Shown: piece by piece, positions 24,030 through 32,968 of the stretch | Layout: each line of letters starts with the position of its first letter | Numbering within the stretch: the first letter of the stretch is position 1 | DNA from: JBMOKU01 sp049324315 | Lineage (GTDB): Bacteria; Bacillota; Clostridia; Peptostreptococcales; Thermotaleaceae | Assembly: GCA_049324315.1 (NCBI GenBank) | Contig: JBMOKU010000025.1 | Span: 41,890-105,889, forward strand | Length of the DNA: 64,000 nucleotides | Reading direction: 5' to 3' | Translations under genes and position numbers: made by a program | The notes under the pieces: model-generated | Told to the model about the DNA's origin: nothing | What the model saw: only the letters and a program-made list of their open reading frames with translations | The model's database searches: none

Positions 24030-27000
24030 CTATTTAATAATCATGATGGTCTTGGTTGAAGGAAACCATAAAACCTCTGCACCTAATGTTTCAGAAACAT
24101 AATCAAGAGGCACCATGGTTCGATTGTTTACAATAATGGGCGATGCATCAAAATCTTCTAATAATCTATCAATATCCAGATGCAATATTTTGTCGTCAAT
24201 TTCTATGGTGACTGTTTCCGTTTTCGGAAACCATGTTACCTGGGCATCCATATGTTCAGCAATAAACCGCAGTGGAACAAGTATTCTATTATTCACAAAA
24301 ATAGGTGGAGCATCAAGTTTAACAGCTTCTTTATCCGCCAAAGCAGTGTTTTCTCCTGCTGTCAACTGAAGTGTCATTAGTTTTTCTGCTTTTTGTATGC
24401 CATATGTACTAAAGTGATCGGTATAGAAAGTAAAAGTTTGAGTCTTAGGATGATAGGTACCGCCTAGCTTAATGGAACGGATATTTCCATACAAATCCAT
24501 TTCATATCGAATACCTGTCAAAAGAGCAGCTTCTTGTGGGTTTAATAATAGATCAGACAGATCAATCGTTATGACGATCGGTTCTATGAACAGACTGATT
24601 TCTTCTGTTATGATCATACCGTTAGCATCCGATGTAATGATTTGAGCAGTCAGATTGAATAGCCTATCTTCTATGCCAAATAATTCTCTATCTCTTGCCA
24701 CTTGGTTGAGATCTAAAATTTCTCTGATTTCTTCTTCAGCTAATGGTTCAATGCCTAGTTTTATCGTAGAATTTAGATCGTGTAATGCTTCTATGAATTT
24801 TTCTGTGAGAAGGGACTGTGGTGGAAATTCCAGCTGCAAACCTTTATGCAAGAGAATAATGGGTTTATTGTTTTGTGCCAATATCTCAATGATTTTCGTA
24901 GAAATCTCAACGGACGAATCAGGAAAATTATCCAACGAGAGTATTGCTTCACCCGTTGATGCCATTGCTTGGTCCAACATTTTATCTGCCTCTGTATGGA
25001 TATCGCTAGGGTTGAAATAGGACGGGACATTGACTACTTCACTCTTTGTACCTTCAATGTTGAAATCTTGGTTATCATTAGAAGAAGGTTTCTTTTGTCT
25101 TATGATCGAGAGGGTGTACCCATTTGTAGTCCCATCTTCAGCTGTAACGAGAATTTCTACCGGATTCGTACCGACGACCAACGGCAAAGTTATAGGCTGA
25201 ATCCCTGTAGACATATGATTGATGGCTACAGATGTATGTATATCTTCCGGGACTGCTTGCATTTCTATACTTGATATGGAATAAGGCAAGGACACGGAGT
25301 ACTGATCAACTGCCGGTGAAAATGAAGGGAGCAACGTACCACTGCTGAGGTTTAGCGCTGCCAGCTTTGCATTGCTGTGGATGGTTGTAAATTGAAAAAC
25401 ATAATCCTCCTCTAAAGGTGTGTATACGGCATCTGTCACAGATGCCTGGGGCAGCGTAACGGTATACAGTTTCCCATAGTCTAAATCAGAGTCTAGGTTT
25501 ATGATGAGTGTATTTTCATAGATGTCATATACATAATCCATAACCGACTCCCCTTCGTCAATCGCTATGAGGTCAATGGATTCTCCTGGTTGGATGGATT
25601 CGTTAAACGATATGGTAATGACCGCATCAACGGCTACCTTAATAGCTTCGTTCTCAGGGATTGTTCCTACAATAAAAGGGCCCTGGGTATCCGGTGCAGG
25701 TTTTGTTCTAAAGGAAAAGCTGTAGGCACTTTCTAATAGATTATGAAGGCTATCCTTAACCGCTCCCGCAGGAATGGTGATTGTATAGATCGTGTCATAA
25801 GAAAAAATAGATGATGGCTGAATCGTTAGCGTGCGGTGGTGGATGTCATAATCATAGTTTATCTCTTGGACACCTTCTTGTAAGGTAATGAATTGGAAGT
25901 TGTCTCCAGCATAGATGTCTTCATTGAAAATTATCGTGATGGATTGGGTTATATCAACATGTTCTTGTTGATGTGACGGGTCATGCGTGAGGATGATGGG
26001 ACCTTCACCCTGGGTATGGAAATTCCAGGCGGTAGGCTCATTGATGCCTGGAAAGTAATTTCCTGACATATCTTGAAAAGCAGTGGAATCGATGCTGATA
26101 TAGTACTCCGTTTCCTTTTCAAAATCGGAGCCGGGGTGGATGGTAATGGTTCTGGTTCCAACGCCGGATATTTGGGTGCTGTTCGCTAAAATTGATTCGA
26201 CTATCGTGTTATCGGAAGCTTTTCTGATGATGATACTGCCGTTGCCTGGCATGACATTTTCTTGAAATGTTATGATCAAGCTGCTGTCTATTGCTACGTC
26301 TAGTCCGTTGCCTGATGGATATAGGGATTCAATGGAAGGCGGTGTGATGTCTTGGGTTGTAAAATTCCATTCGGCAGGAAAGCTGATACCGGCATAGTAA
26401 TTACCAGAACTGTCTTTAAAGGATGTCGATGGAATAAGTACGTAGTAGGCTGTTTCATACTCAAAATTAATATCACGATGGATGGTTACCGTATTACTTC
26501 CAAAGCCTGTTACATTACTGCTGCTTACAGGTATGGATTCTACCAGATAATCATCAAAAGCTCTATGGATATAGATTCGGCCTGTACCCTTATGAATAAT
26601 CTCGTTAAAAGTAATTGTCAAATAACTGTCAATGGCAGTATTATTTGCGTTAGCAGCAGGTGAAAAACTGACTACAGAAGGAGCGTTCACATCTTTGGTT
26701 CTAAAATTCCATGTATCCGAGCTGTTAATACCAGAAAAAAAGTTGCCGGATGAATCTTTAAAGCAGGTGCCGTCTATGAGAATATAGTAGTCTGTGTCGC
26801 TCTCAAAATTCGAAAACGGATAGATTGTTACACGCTTATTATTGTTCATGTCGATAGATACTTGTCCGCTGGCTGCGGAAATTTGTTCTACCACACTGTT
26901 ATCCACGGTTTTCTTGATGGTGATATATCCATATCCTATTATGACATTCTCATCGAAGGTAATGCTCGGTTTGAAGTCCAGATTAATTTTGGTGGAATTG

Positions 27001-27188
27001 TTTGAAGGATTGAGGAGTATAATTGCTGGCGGAGATATATCCGCCGAAGCCACTAGATAACTGCTGCGGTTTAGAATGTCCTGCTTAACGGATAAGGCTT
27101 CGACGAGGCTTGTACTGCTTAACAAGTACAACACTGAAAAAATGATGAAGAAAATCCACATGAATGCAAATGATTTCGTTCTTTCCAT
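24030..27188 (-). CDS. Large secreted protein with SbsA-type Ig repeats and copper-amine-oxidase-N stalk
   Basis: About 1052 residues. A signal peptide (~1-33) is followed by five Big_5/SbsA-type Ig-like repeats (~50-600), each opening with a PP/P...P.....V..... pattern and containing ITFxExx. Next comes a cadherin-like beta-sandwich (~615-700, DQYSVSLPYSISSIEM), then a less clear region (~720-950). Two short repeats of the copper-amine-oxidase N-terminal type close the protein (VNNRILVPLRFIAEHM and VNNRTMVPLDYVSETL). This architecture is common in clostridial surface or cell-wall-associated proteins. No SLH or sortase signal is seen. GGGGG lies 6 bases before the chosen ATG (MERTKS). Confidence 0.88.
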   Translation of the reverse strand: MERTKSFAFMWIFFIIFSVLYLLSSTSLVEALSVKQDILNRSSYLVASADISPPAIILLNPSNNSTKINLDFKPSITFDENVIIGYGYITIKKTVDNSVVEQISAASGQVSIDMNNNKRVTIYPFSNFESDTDYYILIDGTCFKDSSGNFFSGINSSDTWNFRTKDVNAPSVVSFSPAANANNTAIDSYLTITFNEIIHKGTGRIYIHRAFDDYLVESIPVSSSNVTGFGSNTVTIHRDINFEYETAYYVLIPSTSFKDSSGNYYAGISFPAEWNFTTQDITPPSIESLYPSGNGLDVAIDSSLIITFQENVMPGNGSIIIRKASDNTIVESILANSTQISGVGTRTITIHPGSDFEKETEYYISIDSTAFQDMSGNYFPGINEPTAWNFHTQGEGPIILTHDPSHQQEHVDITQSITIIFNEDIYAGDNFQFITLQEGVQEINYDYDIHHRTLTIQPSSIFSYDTIYTITIPAGAVKDSLHNLLESAYSFSFRTKPAPDTQGPFIVGTIPENEAIKVAVDAVITISFNESIQPGESIDLIAIDEGESVMDYVYDIYENTLIINLDSDLDYGKLYTVTLPQASVTDAVYTPLEEDYVFQFTTIHSNAKLAALNLSSGTLLPSFSPAVDQYSVSLPYSISSIEMQAVPEDIHTSVAINHMSTGIQPITLPLVVGTNPVEILVTAEDGTTNGYTLSIIRQKKPSSNDNQDFNIEGTKSEVVNVPSYFNPSDIHTEADKMLDQAMASTGEAILSLDNFPDSSVEISTKIIEILAQNNKPIILLHKGLQLEFPPQSLLTEKFIEALHDLNSTIKLGIEPLAEEEIREILDLNQVARDRELFGIEDRLFNLTAQIITSDANGMIITEEISLFIEPIVITIDLSDLLLNPQEAALLTGIRYEMDLYGNIRSIKLGGTYHPKTQTFTFYTDHFSTYGIQKAEKLMTLQLTAGENTALADKEAVKLDAPPIFVNNRILVPLRFIAEHMDAQVTWFPKTETVTIEIDDKILHLDIDRLLEDFDASPIIVNNRTMVPLDYVSETLGAEVLWFPSTKTIMIIK

Positions 27189-27265
27189 GATCATCCCCCT
27201 TGATCTTATAAAATTTATTCTATGGACAAAATCTTATGAGAGCAGCGATTTGCAAAAAAGGTAAT

Positions 27266-27279
27266 ATGATCCAAATCAT
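27266..27279. promoter_or_regulatory. ATGAT-CCAA-ATCAT palindrome
   Basis: An inverted repeat resembling a weak CRP/FNR half-site pair. It is nearer to the surface-protein gene than to hcp. Function unproven. Confidence 0.3.
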
Positions 27280-27399
27280 GCAGAAACTTCGACATAATAC
27301 TAAAAATTTCCTCTATATTCTAGGAAAAAATTCATAATTTTCATAAAAATCTAATCCGTTGTTAATAAGTATTCATTTTAGGGTATATGACATGTAAGT

Positions 27400-27438
27400 C
27401 GTGACAAAAGTCAACGGTATCTGTGATACAAATCACAG
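27400..27438. promoter_or_regulatory. HcpR/FNR-type operators upstream of hcp
   Basis: CTGTGATACAAATCACAG at 27421-27438 is a perfect inverted repeat of the CRP/FNR type (TGTGA-N6-TCACA). A second, weaker copy, GTGACAAAAGTCAAC, lies at 27401-27415. In other anaerobes HcpR binds such sites ahead of hcp to respond to nitrosative stress. Position just upstream of a TTGATG/TATATA promoter fits activation. Confidence 0.65.
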
Positions 27439-27516
27439 TTTGATGATTCACAGCATGATACTATATACCCAACGAGACCAGTAAAGATATTAATAAACGA
27501 ACGGGAGGTTTTTTGA

Positions 27517-29172
27517 ATGAATCAAAATGTACAAATGTTTTGTCACCAATGCCAAGAGGCAGCCAAATGTACAGGCTGTACTGTAAGGGGCGTATGTGGA
27601 AAGACCAGTGATGTTTCAAATCTTCAGGACTTGTTAGTGTACTTACTTAAGGGATTATCACTTTATAATTTAGAGGCAAAAAAACTAGGCGTTGATACGA
27701 ATAAAGTAGACAAATTTATCACAGAAAGCTTATTTACAACCATTACAAATGCAAACTTCGATAAGAATGATTTTGTAGAAAGAATTAAGGAAACATTTGC
27801 ATTAAGAAATGAAGTGAAGGACCAGATAGTAAAGAAGGGTGGAAACATTGACGGTATTACCCATGATGCAGCCCATTGGTTTGCAGATACGGTAGAAGCC
27901 CTTGAAGAAAAAGCAGCAACTGTAGGTTATCTGGCAATTGAGAATGAAGATGTAAGATCTTTAAGAAGCTTGATTATTTTTGGTATGAAAGGGCTAGCAG
28001 CATATGCAGAGCATGCTTTCAACTTAGGATATGAAGATAATGAAATCTATACATTCATGCAAGAAGCTATAGCAGCTACGCTGGATGACAGCTTAACTGC
28101 TGATGATCTAGTAGGCTTAACCCTGAAATCCGGTGAGATGGGTGTAAAAGCCATGGCATTATTGGATAAAGCAAATACAACAACTTATGGACATCCTGAA
28201 ATCACCAAGGTAAATATCGGTGTAAGAAATAATCCTGCTATCTTGATCAGCGGTCATGATTTAAAGGATATGGAAGAACTATTAAAGCAAACAGAAGGAA
28301 CAGGCGTTGATATATATACACACAGTGAAATGCTTCCAGCTAACTATTATCCTGCATTCAAGAAATACAGTCATTTTGTAGGTAACTATGGTAATGCGTG
28401 GTGGAAGCAAGACAAAGAGTTTGAAACATTCAACGGTCCTATCGTTATGACAACAAACTGTCTTGTGCCACCTAAAGATTCATACAAGGATAGAGTATAT
28501 ACAACAGGACCTGTTGGCTTTGAAGGACTAAAGCGTGTCCCTGTTAAAGCAGACGGAACAAAGGATTTTTCGGGAATTATCGAGCAGGCGAAAAAATGTG
28601 GGGCTCCAATCGAAATTGAAAAAGGTGAAATCGTTGGCGGATTTGCACATAATACCGTATTAAGTTTAGCTGACAAGGTAGTAGATGCGGTAAAATCCGG
28701 AGCTATCAAACGATTCTTTGTTATGGCAGGCTGTGATGGAAGAATGAAGAGCAGAGATTACTACACAGAATTCGCAAAAGCTCTGCCAAAGGATACCGTT
28801 ATATTAACAGCAGGCTGTGCAAAATATAAATATAATAAGCTTGATTTAGGAGATATTGGCGGTATTCCAAGAGTATTAGATGCCGGACAATGTAATGACT
28901 CCTACTCACTGGCAGTAGTTGCCCTTAAACTGAAGGAAGTATTTGAATTAAATGATATTAATGAACTGCCGATTTCCTATAATATCGCATGGTATGAACA
29001 AAAAGCCGTTATTGTATTGTTAGCATTGCTTCATTTAGGCGTGAAAAATATCCATTTAGGACCAACACTACCAGCATTCTTGTCACCAAATGTGGCGAAG
29101 GTATTGGTAGAAAACTTTGGCATCGGCGGCATTAGCAATGTTGAAGATGATTTAAAAATGTTCTTAGGATAA
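27517..29172 (+). CDS. hcp: Hydroxylamine reductase (hybrid cluster protein)
   Basis: 551 residues. The N-terminal cysteine cluster motif MFCHQCQEAAKCTGCTVRGVCGK gives the four Cys of the [4Fe-4S] site. The hybrid-cluster ligands lie further on (e.g. NCLVPP, MAGCDGR, TAGCAKYKY, LDAGQCND). In vitro it reduces hydroxylamine to ammonia; in vivo a role in nitric oxide detoxification is favoured. The class looks like the clostridial type with a CxxC-N8-C pattern. GGGAGG precedes the ATG. It is a single-gene unit with a strong terminator. Confidence 0.95.
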   Translation: MNQNVQMFCHQCQEAAKCTGCTVRGVCGKTSDVSNLQDLLVYLLKGLSLYNLEAKKLGVDTNKVDKFITESLFTTITNANFDKNDFVERIKETFALRNEVKDQIVKKGGNIDGITHDAAHWFADTVEALEEKAATVGYLAIENEDVRSLRSLIIFGMKGLAAYAEHAFNLGYEDNEIYTFMQEAIAATLDDSLTADDLVGLTLKSGEMGVKAMALLDKANTTTYGHPEITKVNIGVRNNPAILISGHDLKDMEELLKQTEGTGVDIYTHSEMLPANYYPAFKKYSHFVGNYGNAWWKQDKEFETFNGPIVMTTNCLVPPKDSYKDRVYTTGPVGFEGLKRVPVKADGTKDFSGIIEQAKKCGAPIEIEKGEIVGGFAHNTVLSLADKVVDAVKSGAIKRFFVMAGCDGRMKSRDYYTEFAKALPKDTVILTAGCAKYKYNKLDLGDIGGIPRVLDAGQCNDSYSLAVVALKLKEVFELNDINELPISYNIAWYEQKAVIVLLALLHLGVKNIHLGPTLPAFLSPNVAKVLVENFGIGGISNVEDDLKMFLG

Positions 29173-29218
29173 TGAATACAGATCTATAATGCAATTTTCT
29201 ACCCCACTTGGTATATAA

Positions 29219-29258
29219 AAAACAAGGGCTGCTCCTACGGGAACAGCCCTTGTTTTTT
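29219..29258 (+). terminator. Terminator of hcp
   Basis: AACAAGGGCTG pairs with CAGCCCTTGTT, then a run of T. Confidence 0.9.
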
Positions 29259-29297
29259 ACTAGGGGATAGTTTGCGAAAAATTACTGCGAATCGGTG

Positions 29298-29331
29298 GTA
29301 GGGGCGAACCGTGTTCACCTGCTTTATTCTA
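29298..29331. repeat. GTAGGG-family palindrome, second copy
   Basis: Shares about 34 bases with 1538-1571 (GTAGGGGCGAACCGTGTTCACCTGCTTTATTCTA), with five or so changes. The palindrome is partly decayed. It adjoins the 3' end of a minus-strand gene, as does the first copy. Confidence 0.6.
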
Positions 29332-29339
29332 GCATTGGA

Positions 29340-29960
29340 TTAATTGTTAATAAGAAGCATGATTTGTTCTTCTAAGACTAAAGTTTTATCCTCCAGTTCT
29401 TCGAGCTGCTGGAGCACGCCTTCTTTAAAGCCGTCATCTTTAATGGATTCAAGATTAATTTTCATGTTATACACAGATGAGATGATCACGGCTTCGGCCA
29501 AGTTTGCTGCTGTAACAGCATCTCCAAAAGCATTAATATTGCCTTCTTTCATGACATAATAGATGAGTTCCATAAGATTATAGGTTTCTTTGAGCAATTT
29601 TAATGGAGAAAGAACGGATTTTTGATATGCTTTTTGAATTTCCTTATCTCGGAGCATTTTGGCTTCTGGGGTATCCTTGGGCAGCTTAAATGCAGAAAAA
29701 ACACCATTCATGGCTTCGGTATCCTCTTCCATACAAGTAAGAAGTAGTTGCCGATATTCTTGAGCAGTTTGAGATATTTCTTTCATTTCTTGTCCGGCAT
29801 CCTCATAGCCCTTTTTCCCGATAGTCGTATTTGCAACAAATTCAGTCAATGCCGCTGATGATGCTGCACAGAGAGCTAGGACACTACCAGCACTTGGAGC
29901 CACTGGTGTTTTTGCAGAAACGTCTTGCAAATAATGATAAATCGTTTTATCTGTTTGCAT
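29340..29960 (-). CDS. Cyclodeaminase/cyclohydrolase family protein (FTCD C-terminal-like)
   Basis: 206 residues, all helical. TPVAPSAGSVLALCAASSAALTEFV at the start is the typical opening of the formiminotetrahydrofolate cyclodeaminase family. NINAFGDAVTAANLAEA lies near residue 140. Clostridial members act as formimino-THF cyclodeaminase or methenyl-THF cyclohydrolase in one-carbon metabolism. Without neighbours (no fhs or folD here) the exact activity is not clear. AGGAGATGATAAG precedes the ATG. Confidence 0.82.
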   Translation of the reverse strand: MQTDKTIYHYLQDVSAKTPVAPSAGSVLALCAASSAALTEFVANTTIGKKGYEDAGQEMKEISQTAQEYRQLLLTCMEEDTEAMNGVFSAFKLPKDTPEAKMLRDKEIQKAYQKSVLSPLKLLKETYNLMELIYYVMKEGNINAFGDAVTAANLAEAVIISSVYNMKINLESIKDDGFKEGVLQQLEELEDKTLVLEEQIMLLINN

Positions 29961-30092
29961 CTTATCATCTCCTATGGGGTTTCTATAACAGCATTATAAA
30001 CAAAAAAAGACTCTTTGTATATTATTTTCTGAAAGAAATAGACGTTTATGCGTTTTCTTTTCATGATATAATGATCATGTAATTTAACCTAG

Positions 30093-30203
30093 TGTGGCGC
30101 ATGTGCCATGAATTGTCCTGTGAAAGCAATCGAAGTGGACACAGGAGTAGGGTGTGCCATTGCGATTATCAGCGATCAGTTTGGATGGAAGAAGAAATGG
30201 TAA
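30093..30203 (+). pseudogene. Fragment of a 2x[4Fe-4S] ferredoxin (HgcB-like C-terminal half)
   Basis: The frame reads CGACAMNCPVKAIEVDTGVG, then CAIAIISDQFGWKKKW and TAA, 36 residues. It shows the CxxCxxxCP half of a [4Fe-4S] site. The AIEVDTGVGCA ending is like HgcB-type and related small ferredoxins. A TAG stop lies directly before it in frame, and I find no matching first half upstream. An internal ATG at 30108 has no ribosome site. It is therefore a remnant. It does not by itself indicate mercury methylation. Confidence 0.6.
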
Positions 30204-30244
30204 CAATATTGCCATGAATAAATTTACGATTAGAAGGGTGTTAT

Positions 30245-30976
30245 ATGGGATACTATGAAGAAAAAGTTTTAGCGGAATTAAGGGTGTGGCAGCGAAAAAT
30301 GATGAAGAAGCCATCTCTTTCAAGTAGGATTTCGAAAGGTGTACAAAGAAGTGTGAACGGTCTGATCCCTGAGAAATTTCATAAAATTGTTACTGAAGCC
30401 ATTAAAAATATGTCTAGGACGGTACTATTCGGATCAGAAATTATAACCGGACAACCCCTTAAGGATACGCCCTTAGAGGAACGGGAGAAGCTGGTTCGTG
30501 AAAAAATCAGTTCTTATAAAAATACGGCGGCCATTAGCGGAGCCGGCACAGGCGCAGGGGGACTCTTGCTAGGTCTGGCGGATTTCCCAATTCTACTGAG
30601 CTTGAAAATGAAATTTTTATTTGATACGGCTTCCTTATATGGTTACAATGTCAAAGATTATAAGGAAAGACTTTATATTCTGTATGTATTTCAGCTGGCT
30701 TTTTGCAGTGATCAGAGACGGCTTGAAATCTACAAATATATTCAGCACTGGCAAGAGGTATCAAAGGACCTTCCTAGGGATATAAACGAATTTGATTGGA
30801 GGACCTTTCAACAGGAGTATAGGGATTATATGGATCTGGCCAAAATGCTGCAGTTGGTGCCGGGAATCGGAGCAGTTGTAGGAGCATACGCCAACTATCA
30901 GCTAATGGATAAATTAGGAGAGACCGCTGTCAATGCCTATCGGATGAGATTGCTTGATGATGGAGGATTGATATAA
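30245..30976 (+). CDS. EcsC family protein
   Basis: 243 residues. A Gly-rich hydrophobic segment (ISGAGTGAGGLLLGLADFPI) lies in the middle, and a second one (VPGIGAVVGAYANYQL) near the C-terminus. Both match the EcsC protein family, often found beside transport or secretion genes. Its biochemical role is not established. A weak ribosome site (GAAGGGTG) precedes the ATG. It is convergent with the DUF368 gene. Confidence 0.8.
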   Translation: MGYYEEKVLAELRVWQRKMMKKPSLSSRISKGVQRSVNGLIPEKFHKIVTEAIKNMSRTVLFGSEIITGQPLKDTPLEEREKLVREKISSYKNTAAISGAGTGAGGLLLGLADFPILLSLKMKFLFDTASLYGYNVKDYKERLYILYVFQLAFCSDQRRLEIYKYIQHWQEVSKDLPRDINEFDWRTFQQEYRDYMDLAKMLQLVPGIGAVVGAYANYQLMDKLGETAVNAYRMRLLDDGGLI

Positions 30977-31000
30977 ACCGTTGTGTTTGAGACCTATCAA

Positions 31001-31759
31001 CTATACGTCGTCAAAACTATAGGTGCTCAGATTCCATACGATGGAGAAAGCAACAATAAATGTTAATATAATATCCACATTGACCATATGTGGAAGAAGT
31101 GTTCTGGCAGAGCCGATAATTAGTCCTACGAATAAGTACGATAAAGAGACCCTGTGCTTTGCATAAACTTTTTCAAGGGCATTTGCCAGCAGCAATATAC
31201 CCACAATACTGCCTGCACCGAAGACCGAGAGATTAAATATATGGAATTCCTTAATGGAGAGCAGCATGGTATCATAGATATTTAAAATAAATAATACCGA
31301 GCTTCCGGGCACTCCGGGTATAATCATGGTAGCACTGGCTAAGGCGCCACCTATAAACAACACAAAAAAATTCTCTTCAATACTACTGGACAGTGTGCTG
31401 ATGGATTCGCCGGCAGAAAAGTATCCAATGAAAATGCCTATCACCAGCATGAGGATATACCTTGCCTTCCATTGGATTTTACCGTCAACAACCGAACGAA
31501 CAGAGGCCAGTAGTGCTCCCAGTAAAAAAGTAGAGGTTATATCTCGATAAGATTGAAAAAATATGGCGAAAGCATTGCCTCCAATAAACAGTCCACCCAA
31601 TATGCCTATAAACAAGGGTAAGTATGGTCTAACATTTAATTTTACAATATCTTTAATCATATCTTCATACATACCTAGAATAACAAAAACGGTTCCCCCA
31701 CTCATGCCTGGCAAAACCATAATAAGACCCAATAAAAGCCCTTTAGCAACGGAAAACAA
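31001..31759 (-). CDS. DUF368 family membrane protein (PopT-like undecaprenyl phosphate translocase)
   Basis: 252 residues, about seven or eight membrane helices. The two half-sequences carry related motifs: LPGMSGGTVFVILGMYE near the start and IPGVPGSSVLFILNIYD near residue 145. Recent work gave DUF368 proteins a role in recycling undecaprenyl phosphate across the membrane. The start appears to be TTG, preceded by GGCGGTG about 8 bases away; an ATG is not available in frame. Confidence 0.8.
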   Translation of the reverse strand: MFSVAKGLLLGLIMVLPGMSGGTVFVILGMYEDMIKDIVKLNVRPYLPLFIGILGGLFIGGNAFAIFFQSYRDITSTFLLGALLASVRSVVDGKIQWKARYILMLVIGIFIGYFSAGESISTLSSSIEENFFVLFIGGALASATMIIPGVPGSSVLFILNIYDTMLLSIKEFHIFNLSVFGAGSIVGILLLANALEKVYAKHRVSLSYLFVGLIIGSARTLLPHMVNVDIILTFIVAFSIVWNLSTYSFDDV

Positions 31760-31972
31760 TATTTTTCACCGCCATTTTCTTTTGATTTGGACAGTATAAA
31801 TATAAAGCATTTTTAAAGAACGAATCCTGAAAAATAATATCAAGACACTTATTTTTTTATACCCTATTTTTTGATGATTATACATATCACTAGAATATTA
31901 TAAGACTCTTTACAAGAATAATAAAGCTAAATTTCTATAATATAAGGAGTACTCTATTTTTAACGAAGATAA

Positions 31973-32003
31973 TCCCTTTGTACGAGATAACAAAGGTTTT
32001 TTT
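31973..32003 (+). terminator. Isolated terminator-like hairpin before the phosphoesterase gene
   Basis: CCTTTGT pairs with ACAAAGG around a short loop and is followed by a run of T. It lies about 100 bases upstream of the phosphoesterase start with no plus-strand gene before it. TATAAT (31936-31941) lies just upstream. This may be an attenuator or the end of a short leader RNA. Confidence 0.55.
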
Positions 32004-32106
32004 GTATGCAAATACAGTTCCTCTCAAAACATTTATGGAAATAAAAGGATAAAACAAGATGTTATGGAATATATAAAAAGAAATAAAACATGAAAGGAAG
32101 GTGCCT

Positions 32107-32832
32107 ATGCGTATTGCTGTTATTTCGGATGTACATGCTAATGCTATTGCATTGGAGGCTGTTATCAAATATATTGAGGAACGACATGTTGACGAATGGA
32201 TATTTCTCGGAGATTTGGTTATGAATGGTCCAAGACCACAAGAAGCTTTTCATAAACTGAAAGAATTGTCTCCGATTGCATGGATTAAAGGTAACACGGA
32301 CAGCTGGTTTGAAGAAATTGGGGATGATTTCAAGCCTAGCTCAGAAAGAGAGGAACTTTTATATTCATTGTTTCTATATACGGATAAACAATTGACTGTT
32401 GATGAAAAAGCATTTCTAGTATCACGACCCGAAAAACAGCTTGTAGAAATTGAAGGTATGAAAATATTATGCACCCATGGTTCCCATCGTTCGATGAATG
32501 AGCAAATAGGATTGATGACACCAACGGAAAAATTGGAACAATTAACAAAGGAGATAGATGCAGAGATTCTGTTGTGCGGACATACACATTCACCCTATTA
32601 TGCATCTCTGAATGGTAAAAAAATCATCAACGTGGGAGCTGTCAGTCTGTCGTTTGATGGTGATACGAGGGCATCCTTCGGAATATTAGAGATAAACGAA
32701 GAGATAATCTCCTATGAAAACCATCGCGTCAGCTATGACATCCCAAGAGTGATTGATATGGCAAAAAAAAGTGATTTTCCGCAGCCGGAGGTATTTATCA
32801 AAAAGCTGACACTTGCAAACCCTAATTTGTAA
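32107..32832 (+). CDS. Calcineurin-like metallophosphoesterase (YfcE/MJ0936-like)
   Basis: 241 residues. Five metallophosphoesterase motifs in order: ISDVHAN (D-x-H), FLGDLVMN (GD), IKGNTDSW (GNxD), TCTHGSH-like CTHGS, and CGHTHSPY (GHxH). Two-metal phosphoesterase of the small-domain group; the substrate is unknown. The ATG with GGAAGG ahead is chosen over a GTG 6 bases upstream. A terminator-like hairpin lies in its leader. Confidence 0.88.
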   Translation: MRIAVISDVHANAIALEAVIKYIEERHVDEWIFLGDLVMNGPRPQEAFHKLKELSPIAWIKGNTDSWFEEIGDDFKPSSEREELLYSLFLYTDKQLTVDEKAFLVSRPEKQLVEIEGMKILCTHGSHRSMNEQIGLMTPTEKLEQLTKEIDAEILLCGHTHSPYYASLNGKKIINVGAVSLSFDGDTRASFGILEINEEIISYENHRVSYDIPRVIDMAKKSDFPQPEVFIKKLTLANPNL

Positions 32833-32968
32833 TATGCGAAACAGATAGCTGCATTTTATCAATAGAAAATACGACAATAAAACGGTTTGCTGCTTCACCT
32901 ACCCATGTATTTATGAATATACTATATGAATATAAATTATTGTTGAAATCGGAAAGGGTGAAGTTTTT

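Noticed and set aside
30090..30203. Mercury methylation locus
   Set aside because: Only a C-terminal ferredoxin fragment resembles HgcB; there is no hgcA and the frame has no start.
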